DNA of 64,000 nucleotides from Ottelia alismoides (taxonomy: Eukaryota > Streptophyta > Magnoliopsida > Alismatales > Hydrocharitaceae): the NCBI GenBank assembly GCA_037367405.1, contig JAZKJV010000299.1, positions 186,001-250,000 of the forward strand. The letters are read 5' to 3'. Made by a program: the position numbers and the translations under genes. Below are positions 46,651 to 58,668 of the stretch, piece by piece (position 1 is the stretch's first letter; every line of letters starts with the position of its first letter). Under the pieces are notes generated by a model. It did not search any database, had not been told where the DNA came from, and saw only the letters and a program-made list of their open reading frames with translations.

Positions 46651-48415
46651 ATTATTTAAGGTCTTGAATATGATACAAACCCTAGGGAATAAGATTTTGG
46701 ATATTTGGATGCACAGGAACATGTTATTTTTTGCATTGTTGAAATTAAAAATAGATTTTCAGCATATATGATAAATCTCTTGTTTTGCCCTGTTTTGAAT
46801 AGATTTTTGGGATACTTAAGCATGTTTAAATGATCTGTACATGTATCCAAAAATTTTCCAAAAGTTTGCTAAAATTGGGAATTGTTTTCAATTCAAAAAG
46901 TTCCCGCGGTGTTCATATTTTTGCATGTAAACTCAGATCTGTAACCAGACATTTTTTTATTAATGATTTCCTGCCATGAAAAACATTAAAAATACAGTAA
47001 TTATGTTAAGAATCAAATCAGAAAGTTGATCAAATTTATTTTTTGTGATTCCGACTCTGTTTGCCCTACATATGTGATATTTAGTGGAGATGGGTCGGAA
47101 GATGATTGGATCATCTTGTTGGCATCTTTTAATGTGTTTAATCATTCAAATATAATAGGGAAATTTAGAATTTGCCCTGATTAATTATTGTATCATTTAT
47201 TTATAGAAATACATGACAAACAACAACATTAAATGATTGCTTCATGACATGAAAATCCTAGTTTATCTTACAATAGTTGTAGGATAACTTTTATATGCAA
47301 AACTAAACTTGTTTGCTTGATATGACTAGAAATTTAAGATCACTTAAATGTTTTAAGATGGTTAAATTTATGTGTGTATTATATATAGTATGATGTCAGT
47401 CATCAAGAGTATATGATCTATAAAACTTCTTAGTACAAATAGACCCAATGGTGTTGCTCTGAATCGGAATGGAAATGATGTCTATACCAGGTATGCTGGC
47501 TTGATTTCTTAATTGGAGCCTTTCATGTCAAGGAAATGCTCCCTCCCAGCATAACTCTAGTGTCTGGTTAGAACCATTTTAGGGAAATATTGCATGATGC
47601 GCAGTTAAGGCATACTCTTAACAACTAATTACAATAATAAATTAGTACTATGCGAGGGTGCATACTATATATTAATATTGAGCAATCTTAATTATTTGTT
47701 GGTTACATTATTAGTTAATTTAATATGATTAAATTAATTTATTCTATTTAATATAAACATTCTACTATTAATATGACTATAATTACCTTGGAAGAATCAA
47801 TCATGAGAATTTGATTAATAATGATTAATTAAAATTTAAACAGGATATGGGGGATCATAATATTACATCCATGTCTCCTATCACGACGAAGGTGTCCGTC
47901 ACCATGGATTATATATTGGAGATGCCTATGTGAAGTCATAGCTTCGGTATATAAGGCACATGGATCAGAACTCTTTGCTTTTCGTAACAGACATGCCCTA
48001 TTCGTAGTGAGACTAATATTGTTCCTCATATAATTGAGGTACTATTGGATTGTGCATGACATAGGCTAATAATGGTTTGTTCAATTAACAACGAGACACC
48101 TTAGGGGTGGTGGGCCCAGGTGCTAAAAACCAAATTGAGAAATGCAAGTTGGACTTGCAAGGCGGAAAGAGTTTACGCTTCCTTCACCTGAGTTGTATTT
48201 TCTCATATTATTGGGGGTGTGACAAAGGTGGAAGGGAGATCCCGAATCTTGTTAGAGATATAGAAATAAGTAAATCTCTGGCTTTGAAAGTTGGATAAGG
48301 GAATCAACTTTGAAAGTATTAAAAAGCAAGATGATTTCAATTAAAATTCCTTAATTAAATAAGCTTATATACACAAATAATTTTTATTGTATATATTCTA
48401 ATATGTGCATCTTTA
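46651..48415 (+). other. E5 leader
   Basis: About 1.8 kb, no credible coding. The part 48095-48300 (CAAGTTGGACTTGCAAGGC) is the block shared with E4 at 32700-32920. Confidence 0.65.
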
Positions 48416-49260
48416 ATCTCAGATGAAATCCATGAACCCTTCAGCAACCTTCTAGAGGTCAACCAGTTGACTGGATCGAACTATTCAGGTTGGCTCAGAA
48501 ACCTGGAGTTTGTTCTCTCTGTGGAGCACATTGGTCATGTGCTTTCAAAGAACAACCATGTGAACCCTAAGTCAGATGAAGAAATCAAATTTAAAGAAAA
48601 TTTTGATGAATACCACTTGTTAATTAGATGTTATATTCTGGGGTCCTTTGTCCAATGTGCTTTAGAAGCAACATATAGACATTGGGAGTGCCCATGATAT
48701 AATGTTGAATCTAAAGGAGATGTTCGGAGATGTAAACCACACTCGGCGTTATAACATAATGAAAGAATTGATTCGTTGCAAGAAGCAAGAAGGATATCTG
48801 TTAGAGATCACGTAATCAAAATGTTTAGTTACCTCTTTGAACTGGAGACCCTCGGTGCAGAGATAGACGCATGCATGCAGACTGAATAGACGCATACATG
48901 CAGACTGAATTCATTATATTGTCTTTACCCAAGTCTTTCAATAATTATGTGGTATCATACCACGTTAATAAATTATGTTCATCAAATGCTGAGCTCATGG
49001 CTTCATTGAAGTCTGCAAAGGACATCATGAAGAAAGAGAACCCTACATGCAATGCAATGGTTGCACAAGTCAAGGGTAAGCGCGATCGGAAATAGGGGTT
49101 TCGGAAGGATTCGACCCTTAAGAAGATGAGTCAAGTTGTTAGCTCCTACTCCTCCTCTCAGACTTCCACTCTCCTGGCAACCAAGAAAGCAGATGTCTAT
49201 CATCATTGTAAGAAGCTAAGGCACTGGAAGATAAACTATCCGAACTACCTAAAAACCTTG
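48416..49260 (+). pseudogene. gag: E5 gag, decayed
   Basis: Copia gag without its start codon: ISDEIHEPFSNLLEVNQLTG, NYSGWLRNLEFVL, then DEEIKFKENFDEYHLLIRC up to a stop at 48697. After frameshifts it resumes with IMKELIRCKKQEG, and with TEFIILSLPKSFNNYVVSYH and VKGKRDRK (48898-49095). The zinc knuckle near 49195-49240 reads YHHCKKLRHWKINYP, where the first and last Cys of the CCHC motif are Tyr. Both can be single G-to-A changes. Confidence 0.85.
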
Positions 49261-49620
49261 AGAGGGCTAAAGGTATCGCTCCAGCGTGTATAAAATCTAC
49301 TTTCATCATTGAAACTAACGTTCTCATAGGACGAGAAGGTAGTTGGGTTATTGATTCTGGTGCTTTTGTTCAAGTATGCAATGTGTTTCATCTATTTCAG
49401 GAAACTAGAAAGCTTGACGATGGAGAGATAATCATCTAGATAGGATCTGATGAAACTGTTGCAGCAATCCCTGTCAGGACTTACAGACTGTCTTCAGTTA
49501 GTGGGATAGTCTTATTATTTAGAGAGTGTTTCTATGTACCTGAAGTTAGAAGGAACTTGTTATATGTATTTAAGTTAGTTAGAAATGGATATGTTCCAAT
49601 TTTACAATAAAGTTGTCATA
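49261..49620 (+). pseudogene. pol: E5 protease, decayed
   Basis: GSWVIDSGAFVQVCNVFHLF (49338 on) contains the D-S-G active site of copia protease, followed by LLFRECFYVPEVRRNLLYV. One in-frame stop after GEIII (near 49438). Confidence 0.8.
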
Positions 49621-49769
49621 AGTCATTATGGTAAACATATTGCATATGGTTTTCTAACTTCTGGTGGACTTGTTGAAGAGTGCATTAATGAATGTGTCAA
49701 GAATGTTACATCCACTACTACTAATAATAATAACCTTAAGCGATCCAAGGAGGATAATAATTATTTAAT

Positions 49770-50338
49770 CATGATTTGACATCAAAGGCTTGGTCATTTA
49801 TCTGTTGATAGGATCAATAGATTAGTAAAAGATGGACCTTTAGAATTTCTTAAAGTTCAAAGTTTACCTGCATGCGAACATTGTATTCGATGTAAAATGA
49901 TTAGAGCACCCTTCCAAAATAAGGGCACTAGATGTGAAGGAATATTTGATCTAATACATACCGATGTATGTGGCCCCTTCATTATCGTAACATGAAATGG
50001 GTATCGATATTATGTGACTTTTATTGATGACCATTCGTGACACAGGTTTATCTTCCTATTACATCACAAATTTGAAAATTTTGAAAAGTTCAAAGAGTTC
50101 ACGAATTTGGTTGAGAACCATACCGATAGGAAGACTAAACAAATTCGATCTGACCGAGATGGTGAGTATCTCTCAGATGAATTCAAGGAATACCTTAAAG
50201 AGATGAATTCTGCCCAATCTTACCCCTACTGAAACTTTCCAATTAAATGGTATCGCTGAAAGACGCAACATGATCATCAAGGACACGGTTCGTTCAATGA
50301 TGAGTAAATCAAATTTACCACTTAATTTCTTTGGATAT
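49770..50338 (+). pseudogene. pol: E5 GAG-pre-integrase and integrase, first part
   Basis: HQRLGHLSVDRINRLVKDG and CEHCIRCKM (HHCC zinc site), then DLIHTDVCGPF with the first catalytic Asp, FIDDHS, KQIRSDRDGEYLS with the second, and a shifted NGIAERRN-like segment with the Glu. Stops at VT*N, HS*H and others. It ends NFFGY at 50338, where E6 is inserted with target duplication GATAT (50334-50338). Confidence 0.85.
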
Positions 50339-53300
50339 TGATAAACCCAAAAATCAGACGGCCGTATATTCCACACAAGGTGGGAACACAGTCGCTGACC
50401 ACTCAGAAATCCGTATTTAATCAACAATTAACCCACAACAAAAATCAAGCAATGAAAAGCGGTGCGGAGTTAAAATTTATTATAACTCTACAAAAAATGT
50501 GTATAGTGCAAGTAGTGTAGAGTGCCGAACATAGGAAGCAAACAAGTAGATCGGGGCAATCAAGCTCAAATGCGAATGTGATGTACTTGTCTATAAAAGT
50601 GCTATTTTTTATGGGTTTTTCTATTTGATTTTTAAATATTCAAATGTTTTTTGTAGTTTTATATTTATAAAAAAATTATATTAATAATAATATAAATAAT
50701 AATGACAGATATATAGATATCTACATATAATGAGAGAGAGAGAGATATAAATGAAAGAAATAGAGAAAATATTTTTGGATTTTTAAAGTAAGTCAAATAA
50801 TTTAAAATAAAGATTCTAAAATATTTTTGGTGTTTTAATTAATTTTGCAAATATTTCTAGAAATTCTTTAAAAAATGCAAGTAATAAGATAAAACGGGCA
50901 ATTCTAAACTTGGAAAAAATAAGGCGAATAGGACACTCAAAAAATACTACCAATAATTCAAAATTAAATCCTAAAATTATATCTATATTTTTTCTAGATA
51001 GATAATATTATATCAAAGAAAACAAGACTTTGTTTTGTTTTTTGACACTATTTCAATTTTTAATGATTTTTGCAAGTTTTGAAGTTTTTTTGAGTTTTTG
51101 GACACTAGACCTAATATTACTGATTGCCTTTCGAATATGAAAAAGGTATAGATGAGAAAAATCTAGATAATTTTTTGGTAACTTTCTGAGATGTAATGAA
51201 TATACAAAAAATAAAAGGCAGTAGGAAGGTAGAAATGATGTTTTTGATTTTTTTGACTACTCAAACAAGAGGATAAAAATACTACAAAAATACCTGATTG
51301 TAGAACAAATTTAGGGGCACACGGACATATTTTTAGATTTTTTAAAAAATAAAAGGTGCTCCAGAAATAAAATCAATCACTCAAAATTTTGTATAAATTC
51401 TATAGGACACAAACCACAATATCTTTTGATGAAATTTGAAAACAAATTCGGCCCCACTAATTTCTACAACATATCCAAAAATGAGCAAGTGATATCAAGT
51501 AACACCAAATCAGTATCCTGAGTTCCCAAATTTACAATTAATAGTTCATATATCAGATTATTTCGAAATTTAGTCACTATTAGATCTTTAAAGCAGCTTT
51601 CTAACAAAAAATCTCGTAGCAAACAAAGTTCAGATGGATGATTTAAGAGCACTTAAGTGCAGGGGTACAGATGAAAATAGCAAGTATGAAACTGCAATTC
51701 AAAATAGAGCTCAAAAACTCATGGATAATACCAAAAAATGAGGGGACGTTATTGCAAAATGTCCCACTAATCTAGGTGGTGTCAAGCTGCTCTTGGGTAG
51801 TAAGGAGATGTGCATGAAATTTCAAAACGGTGAGGGCTTATGCAAAAAACTTCTACCCCTTGGATGGATGGTTAAGATTAGAAGGAGGGGGATAGATCCA
51901 ACGGTGGCTGCTATCCACCCCCTCCCATGTTCTTCCTTCGAAAAATAGCAACAAAAAAGCTAAACCGAGGGTCGACGAAGTGCCATGGCGTGGAGCTCTG
52001 CGCGAGAGATGGTGGTGAGGCTGTACGATGTTCAGACGGATACCTGCGATGAGAAATGATAGCTCGAGCATGGGCTCGGCTTGCGTTACACACACAAAAA
52101 ATATATGAGGTGTATGGTTTCTCCTACGAAAATGGTAAAAGGAGATGGTCCCCAGCCACCGTGCATGGCCGAAGTTGGTTGAGGTTGCGTGAAGGGAGTA
52201 CGAAGAAGTGGATGAAGGCGGCGATGAGGTGGTTAGCCGCGACAAATGAGGATGGAGAAAATGGTGAGTCTTACACTAAATATATGAAAAGCAAGAACTA
52301 ATTAAAACTAAATTACCTCTACAGTAGAACAAGAAAAACGCAGCAAGTGGATGAAATCGCCTGGGATGATCAGTGCCCGACAAGCACGATCGGTCTTGGC
52401 CTCAATTCTGACGGTGAAGGGGCTTGATGGAGTCGAACTCTGTGGTACAATAGAGCTTGAACACCAAGGGATCACACCAATGGAAGGTGGCTTATGCCCA
52501 CAACCTCTCCGTCACAAATGAAATGGGGAGCTAGAGAACACTTGCAAAAATGGTGGATGATTTCGAAAAATGGGAGTTGAAGCTCTTTTATTTGGTGGAG
52601 GAATGGAAGAGATGATGGCTATTGGTAGAGGAATGGAAGAGATGATGGCTATTGGAGGAGGCCTCAACCAATGGGAGTGGAATATTTCAAATTTTTTAGA
52701 CACTAGTGATTGTCTTTATGTTCATGTGTACTAATCAAAAAAAGAAAGGTCTTTCCCAATGAAATATGTTTGAAATAAATAGTAAGAGACATCAAAATAA
52801 AAACTCAAATCATAAAACTTTCTCAAAATAATGTTATCCAGAATATTATATAATAAAGTTTTTTTTGTCAAAAGATGTTAATTAAAAACAAATTTTTCTG
52901 AGGTATAAAATACCCATTTTGCATTTTTATGATTTTTAGTCTTGTTTTATTGTTAATAATATACAAAACTTGGAAATATTTTTGTTGATTTTAATTTTAT
53001 AAGGAAAAAATGCTAAAGATAGAATACAAGCCAAATTGACTTGTATAGAGAAGGTTTATTATTGAATCTTTTTTATTTTATATTTTTTAATTGATTTTTT
53101 ATTTTTAAAGAAATTAGAATATACAACTAACAAAATAAAATTGAAATCAAAATAAAAGGAGTTAAAAAAAAGGAATCTATACAAAAGAAAGAAAAAGGCG
53201 TAAAGTATTGTACATCAGGGGTCCAAAACCAAACTTTTACACCGTAACCCCAAAAAATATGAAACTACCATCATTAAATAGCTTATTAAAAGTTATATAC

Positions 53301-53825
53301 AATTAAAATTGGTTTTGATCTATTTTGAGTTTTTATTTGGGAGATATGGGTCGGGGAAGTTGGGATTTTGGATTCTTATTCAAATCATAACTTTTTATCT
53401 GTACGTTATTTTTGTATGAAATCAATTTTGTATTTTTCTATATTTAATTATCTACAACTTTCATGTACAAACTTTCTTTATTTGAAGTATAAAAAATGGA
53501 ACTAAAATTGGTCCCAAAAATGAATAAAGAATAAATTAAATAAAAGGGATTTTTATTGTATTTTGGCCCTTATCTCCCCCTACTTTATTCTTTATCGACC
53601 TAGTCATCGAGATGCCTAGGTCTCGGGATTTCGGGACATAAAATATTTGCAATATTTTATTCTTTTTATTTTGTTTTCTTTATTCTATAATTTTGACTTT
53701 AAAAACCATATTTATAATAATGATGCATGATTGATAAAATGCCAAAATTAAGTTTATTTACACGCATTTACTAGGGTTTTAAGGCCAAAATGATAGAATA
53801 AAGATGACGAAATGGAGATTCATCA
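50339..53825 (-). repeat. E6 3' LTR
   Basis: Starts TGATAAACCC and ends GAGATTCATCA in plus orientation. The minus strand has TATA-like CCAAATAAAAGAGC (52582-52595) and donor-like GAG|GTAATT at 52317/52316. By eye it differs from its partner at roughly one site in ten over the first 200 bp. A GAGAGA microsatellite lies near 50732. Confidence 0.88.
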
Positions 53826-53860
53826 TCCCCCTATACTTGCCTTTGCTAGTCCCTAGCAAA
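53826..53860 (-). promoter_or_regulatory. E6 polypurine tract with upstream hairpin
   Basis: The minus strand reads AGTATAGGGGGA (53826-53837) next to the LTR. Just upstream, TTTGCTAG/CTAGCAAA (53842-53849 and 53853-53860) forms a perfect 8-bp stem with a 3-nt loop. B has TTTGCTAA/TTAGCAAA here. Confidence 0.85.
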
Positions 53861-55765
53861 CACTTATGCAATAAGTGCAGAAAAAGAAAAACAAAGAAAA
53901 GAAAAAGAAGAAACTTGGATTAAGTTTAATTATCAAACTTGTCCTTACAAAATCAATATTTGGAGCTTAAGTCAGACCTGTGAAATTTTAGTGCAGGCAG
54001 AACCTTAATGAGAATCGGATTTGAAATCCAACAGCCTTTGAGAATCCCAAAAATCTGCTCAAGTCTCCTCAAAATCAAGGTCAGAAATATTTCAACTCAT
54101 ACGCAAACCCTTATGACTATGAATCTGACTAGTACAGTGTAAGTGATAGTGGCTCTACCCAACAGAAATGACAAAGAGACTGACTTCTCCAGCATGACAA
54201 CCCAATGATTCCCCAATCCAATAACTCCTTCCTCGAGGAACGGGGTACTCCCTTCTATGTTCAAGTGGCAACCAGCTCAAGAGGAGGAGGTGAAGAGAAG
54301 AATGGATGGTAGCCAGTGTAGCTACCTATCCTAAGATGCAAGATCAGTGTAGTCAAGTCATCCAGCTGCAGGCTCATATGATTTGACTTTGATGCTCAAG
54401 CTTGCTTATTGATTGTACAACATATATACATACTCTGGAAGGCATTTTATTTTTATACAGGCCTGTCCACTTTTTTAGAGTTTTTTTTCTTTTTTTCTAT
54501 TTTTTGAAATACTATTCATAGCAGCATTTACATATGGAGTTTTTCCTCTTTAGCAAGTAGACTATCCCTCTTTTGAAGCTTTATTTCAACCCACACTCTC
54601 TTGTCTTTAGAATTCCTCATCACTGGATGGTTTGGGGTGCACTTCCCTCCCCAGAGGAGGACAAACGTTTCCACGTGTGTGCGTCTCATACCGGCAAATC
54701 CAATCCCCTCACCATTCCAACTGAGTTGAGCCAAGTGAAAGGTGCAGGTGTCCAAGTTAGGTCATTATCAACAAGAGTCGTGCGTGTGCTCCGAAATACT
54801 CTACTTAGGTAGTCAAGAATCCATTGAACCAAGTCCTGTGATCCTCAAAGAATTAAGTCAACTAGACCTGAAGTACCTTAATTCTAGCTCCTATAAGGTT
54901 CCTGTTATTAGGTAGATTTTATGGTCCAATAAAGCTCCAATCTTCGGATTTTACTTAGACTTGTTCAACTATTAAACTCAATCCGAAAAATGCTCATGCC
55001 ATGCAAATGCTATGCAGAAAATATTTTTGTGATGCAATTTTCAAAGATTTTGAACTTTTTATGGATTTTTGAAAAGGATGATGCATATGCAATTTTTCTG
55101 TGTGTTTTTTTAAAAAAAATTCAAATGTTTTTTTGGTATTTTTAATTTTGCAAATGTTTTGGGGATTTTTGAAAAGAAAAGATTTTGGATAAAAACCAGG
55201 TTAAAAATATTTACACGGGCATCTTATATTTACAAGAAGTAGATTTTAAGAAATTTACAAGGGGTAAGTGCTGAATTTTATAAGTATATATAATGAATTT
55301 TGGTATGATGTATATATTCCTCAAATTTATTTGAAAATCATTTTACAAATAATTTTGAAAACTATAGTCTAAAATAATTTTTACAAACCACTTTTACAAA
55401 CATGTACACACATTTGAAAATTATTTTGCAAAGGTTTTTCAAACAGTATAGTTAGATTTTCAAAATATTTTTGCAACCATTTTTCAAACCATTTGCAAAG
55501 AGTTTTCAAACATTTTATTTCACGCAAAGAAAATAAAATTTTCAAACAAAATGTTTTACAAAGGTTGAAAACATGTAACAAAACGTTTACCAAATAGCTT
55601 TCGAAAGATTTTACACAAAGAATTTCAAACTATTTTTCAAACATTTTGAACAAAATATTTTCTCCTGATTTATTAATTAGTAAATAAAAAGAATTCAGGA
55701 ATAATCATCATCTTTTTACAGGGTGTTTTAATGAATTTTTATCCATAATTATTAAGAAAATACAA

Positions 55766-55882
55766 AAGTACGAGTTATGGCTAAAGTATATACGTAGTAT
55801 ATACGACCCCCTATACTTAGCTTGAGTTATGTCCTCATAGATCAGAGAGAAAAGAGAAGACAAAACTTGTACTGAGTGTAGG
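55766..55882 (-). other. Larger conserved folded block, E6 copy
   Basis: In plus coordinates GTATATAC-GTA-GTATATAC (55786-55804) is a perfect 8-bp palindromic stem. Next comes CCCCCTATACTTAGC (55807 on), with TTGAGTTATGTCC and, at 55865-55882, ACTTGTACTGAGTGTAGG as the far arm. The order mirrors A 11982-12076 on the opposite strand. Confidence 0.65.
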
Positions 55883-55939
55883 AAAATCTAGAGAATACAG
55901 GAATGAAGGAAGAAATGAATCAATGAGATGTTGACCATC

Positions 55940-56406
55940 CCCCCTGTACTTAGGATCAAATAATCCTAAGTATAGTAGACTGTACACAAAGCAGGGAGGG
56001 TCAAGGGTGGGAATGAACAGATCGTACTCAGACTATCTCCCCCTATACTTAGGGTAAGATATCCCTAAGTATAGACAAGAAGAGGAGACAATGGAGAGGA
56101 TCGAAGAATAGAAGAATTCTCGAGGTGCACACCCTCCTATACTTAGGACAAAGTACGTCCTAAGTATAGAAGTTCAACTAGGGGCGGCACCTTTTCGGTA
56201 GAAAAAGAGAATAGAAAAGGAAAAGAAGAAAAGAGATCAGAAGATGAACAAAGAGATCATAGGATGTACACATCACTCCCCCTATACTTAGGGTAAAATA
56301 AGCCCTAAGTATAGGCAACAACAGGAGTAATGAAACAGAACGACGAAAGAACACTTGGCTCGTCCAACCCCTCATACTTAGGACAAGGTGTATCTTAAGT
56401 ATAGCA
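55940..56406 (-). other. Array of five hairpins with PPT-like G-runs, E6
   Basis: Plus coordinates of the arms: 55944-55956/55963-55975 (AGGAT/ATCCT), 56043-56054/56063-56074 (AGGG/CCCT, perfect 12 bp), 56137-56149/56157-56169 (AGGAC/GTCCT, perfect 13 bp), 56281-56293/56303-56315 (AGGG/CCCT, 13 bp) and 56371-56383/56393-56404 (imperfect). In most, C-runs sit on the left, so on the element strand each hairpin ends GTATAGGGG. Spacers between hairpins are unrelated. Confidence 0.78.
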
Positions 56407-56550
56407 AAATCATAAGATGACGATGGGGTGGCAGACAAAAATAGAAGAAACAAGGAACTAATCAAGACAAAAACACGAGATACAAAGTGGACAATGTTGA
56501 GGTGCCTCTCAACAAGTGCTAGGTTTTATGCCGCTAGCAGGGCGCAAAGG

Positions 56551-56901
56551 TTAGGATAATGCAGTGTCCAGGTTCAGGACGACATCTGTAAGGCGAATGT
56601 CATACTGTCGTTGCAGTCTCGGTATGAGAACAACAATGTGGTCAACAATGTAAACGAAGACACCCAAGTAGAAAATCAAGTTGGTGTCTGCTACCAGGTA
56701 AAAATATGGGAAGATGACATAGGGCTCTAGTAGTACAAAAGAATGCATCGGCTCAAGATCATATTGGAATGGAAGGGCGGAGCCGAAGGGGTCGAACGTG
56801 GAGAAAGAAGGAACAGTCGTGGAATCCTCCACGTTAATTACCGTCTCAAAAAGGTATGGAAGATCAAGATCAAGAGACTCAGTACAAGAACTAATATCCA
56901 A
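56551..56901 (-). other. 116-codon ORF with hydrophobic stretch, after gag of E6
   Basis: An open frame at the gag/3' junction, acidic at first and then hydrophobic (VIFPYFYLVADTNLIFYLGV). In the same frame upstream, two stops separate it from acidic sequence up to about 57060. It may be the degenerate gag tail. An env-like membrane segment is possible but not supported by homology I can see. Confidence 0.3.
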
Positions 56902-57479
56902 TGTGTAAAATGGAGAAATATCAGCATCATCATCAAATATCTCAAAGATCGTCTCATTCGCATGAGGTTTTTCAAGGTAAGAGAAGTCAAACTAAGAAAG
57001 ATCAGAAGACTCGGTCTCGTGATCCGACAGTTGGATACACTCTTAGATAGTGAGACTGAGTACGCAATAGATGTGGCATCCTCCCGCAGATAACCCTCTG
57101 GGAGTAATGCTAGATCAGCAGTGTGGAAAGGGGGATCAGAGTCTAAATGGAAATCTACGCCGCTGTCAAGTACCCACTCCTCTCACCAAAGTGCCTCATC
57201 GACTGAAGTCTGCCTCTGAACAATTTGAAAACAGTAAATGTTACTGATCAGTAACGTGGAAGCTGTCGAAGTGTCTGAAACTGATCCTCGATATGTGGTA
57301 ATACTGGCAAACATCAGGTCCTCATGAAATGTATCTATCTAATTAAATTGGAGGACAAAAGGCTCGAATACGGGACAATCACTATCTGTCATCTCAGAGT
57401 GGTGTCCCTCATCGAACTCTGGCTGTTGGGTGGAATCATGATTTCCATCTGAATTCAAGAAGTACCTCTGTAGAGTAGA

Positions 57480-58668
57480 AGCTGATTAAGCTTTAAATGG
57501 AAACTGAAACAGCTGGACTGACGACTGTAGCATCATGGGTTCCTCCATCTGCTGGAATATCTAAAGATATGATATCCAAGACTCCTCAACTTAAAAGTAT
57601 GATACTGACTCAAACTGTGGCTAGAATACCAATGGGAACTCGATCAATCTCTGGGTCTGAACATCCACGGCGGCAGTCATGTCATCCATCGTTTATACTT
57701 TAGCAGAATCCATGTCCTCAATCTAGTGTGTAGTAGTTGCATTCTCCAGAAGTGTGGTACACCTAACTGGCACTACATCACCCTCGTATGTTGTCCCGAC
57801 TAATGCATCTCGTGAAGATGGGATTTTTGAAAATGCTCATGAGATGGTCGCAAGTAAATCAGTGTCGGAACTGTGGTGTGGACCACCACATGAGGTAACT
57901 ACCAGTGCAATCTGCTCAGCGGCCATCCCCCTCATTGAGATCTCAACAAGCTCTGTCAACGAAAGTACACGTCTGGAAATCTCCTTGACAGTTCAATAAA
58001 CCACAGCCACGAATGATGCAATGGCTCCTGGGGGTCTACTGAAAAATCCGTGATGAAAGACCGCATCATATCTGCTCTACGTTGGGGATAAAATCTCTAT
58101 AGAAACTCTAAGCATAGCCCTCCCCATGCAGTGAACTTCCTTCCCAATCGTCTGTTCCATCTCATTGCTCTTCCCTGAAGTGAAAATGGGAAGGTCTTCA
58201 ACATCAGCTCCTCAGAAGTGATATCCAAATATACGTGGGTTACACAAAACTCCTCAAACTCAAACAGATGAAGGTACTACTCCTCGTGCACTTCTCCTGA
58301 AAACTTCAGCAATCTCTGAATGAACACCACATCCAGAGTGAAGGGACTGAATGTAGAAGCTGGATGTGCTTCCTGATCATTGTGCTCATCCAACGTCCTA
58401 GTGTAGGAGGTATTTGAAGCTCTCATCTGCCCTCTGTGATCGCCTATGGGGTGCACTCGCATCCCAGCAATGAAATCGCTCGTGTCTCGCATCTGTTCAG
58501 TCTGATCTCTAGGGCGTTCAGCACAGCATGCCCAAAAGAAAGAGGGGATAGACAAGGAGGAGATGGAAGGTTGGTCGGAGTTCCGACTTCTCCAGATAAT
58601 GGACAGGGACGATGGGTATAAGATGAAAAGGCTGTGAGATCCGACCAGAAATGAGGGCTACCAATCAT
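57480..58668 (-). pseudogene. gag: E6 gag, decayed
   Basis: ATG at 58668 opens MIGSPHFWSDLTAF. After a frameshift, ERPRDQTEQMRDTSDFIAGM and LLKFSGEVHEE lead to the capsid core (57990-58320): YLHLFEFEEFCVTHVYL, LKTFPFSLQGRAMRW and RRFYPQRRADMMRSFITDF. Further on, MAAEQIALVVTSCGGPHHSS (about 57880-57940) keeps the CGGPH centre of the Athila zinc knuckle, with the outer Cys lost. Several stops and frameshifts. Unlike E1, this gag therefore had a knuckle. Confidence 0.78.

Larger units (their letters stand above)
53861..56500 (-). other. E6 3' non-coding region
   Basis: About 2.6 kb without coding potential. Part 54240-54620 matches B near 22130-22560. Part 55020-55680 consists of reiterated TTTTCAAAC and CATTTTGCAAA-like sequence. 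Part 55766-56406 holds the folded block and five hairpins. Confidence 0.72.

Noticed and set aside
48416..48466. Missing ATG of E5 gag as evidence for a non-AUG start
   Set aside because: The homologous start reads ISDE, one change from MSDE, and the gene is full of stops; simple decay is enough.
55940..56406. Regularly spaced palindromes as a CRISPR array
   Set aside because: Plant retrotransposon context, irregular spacing, variable repeats and no cas genes.
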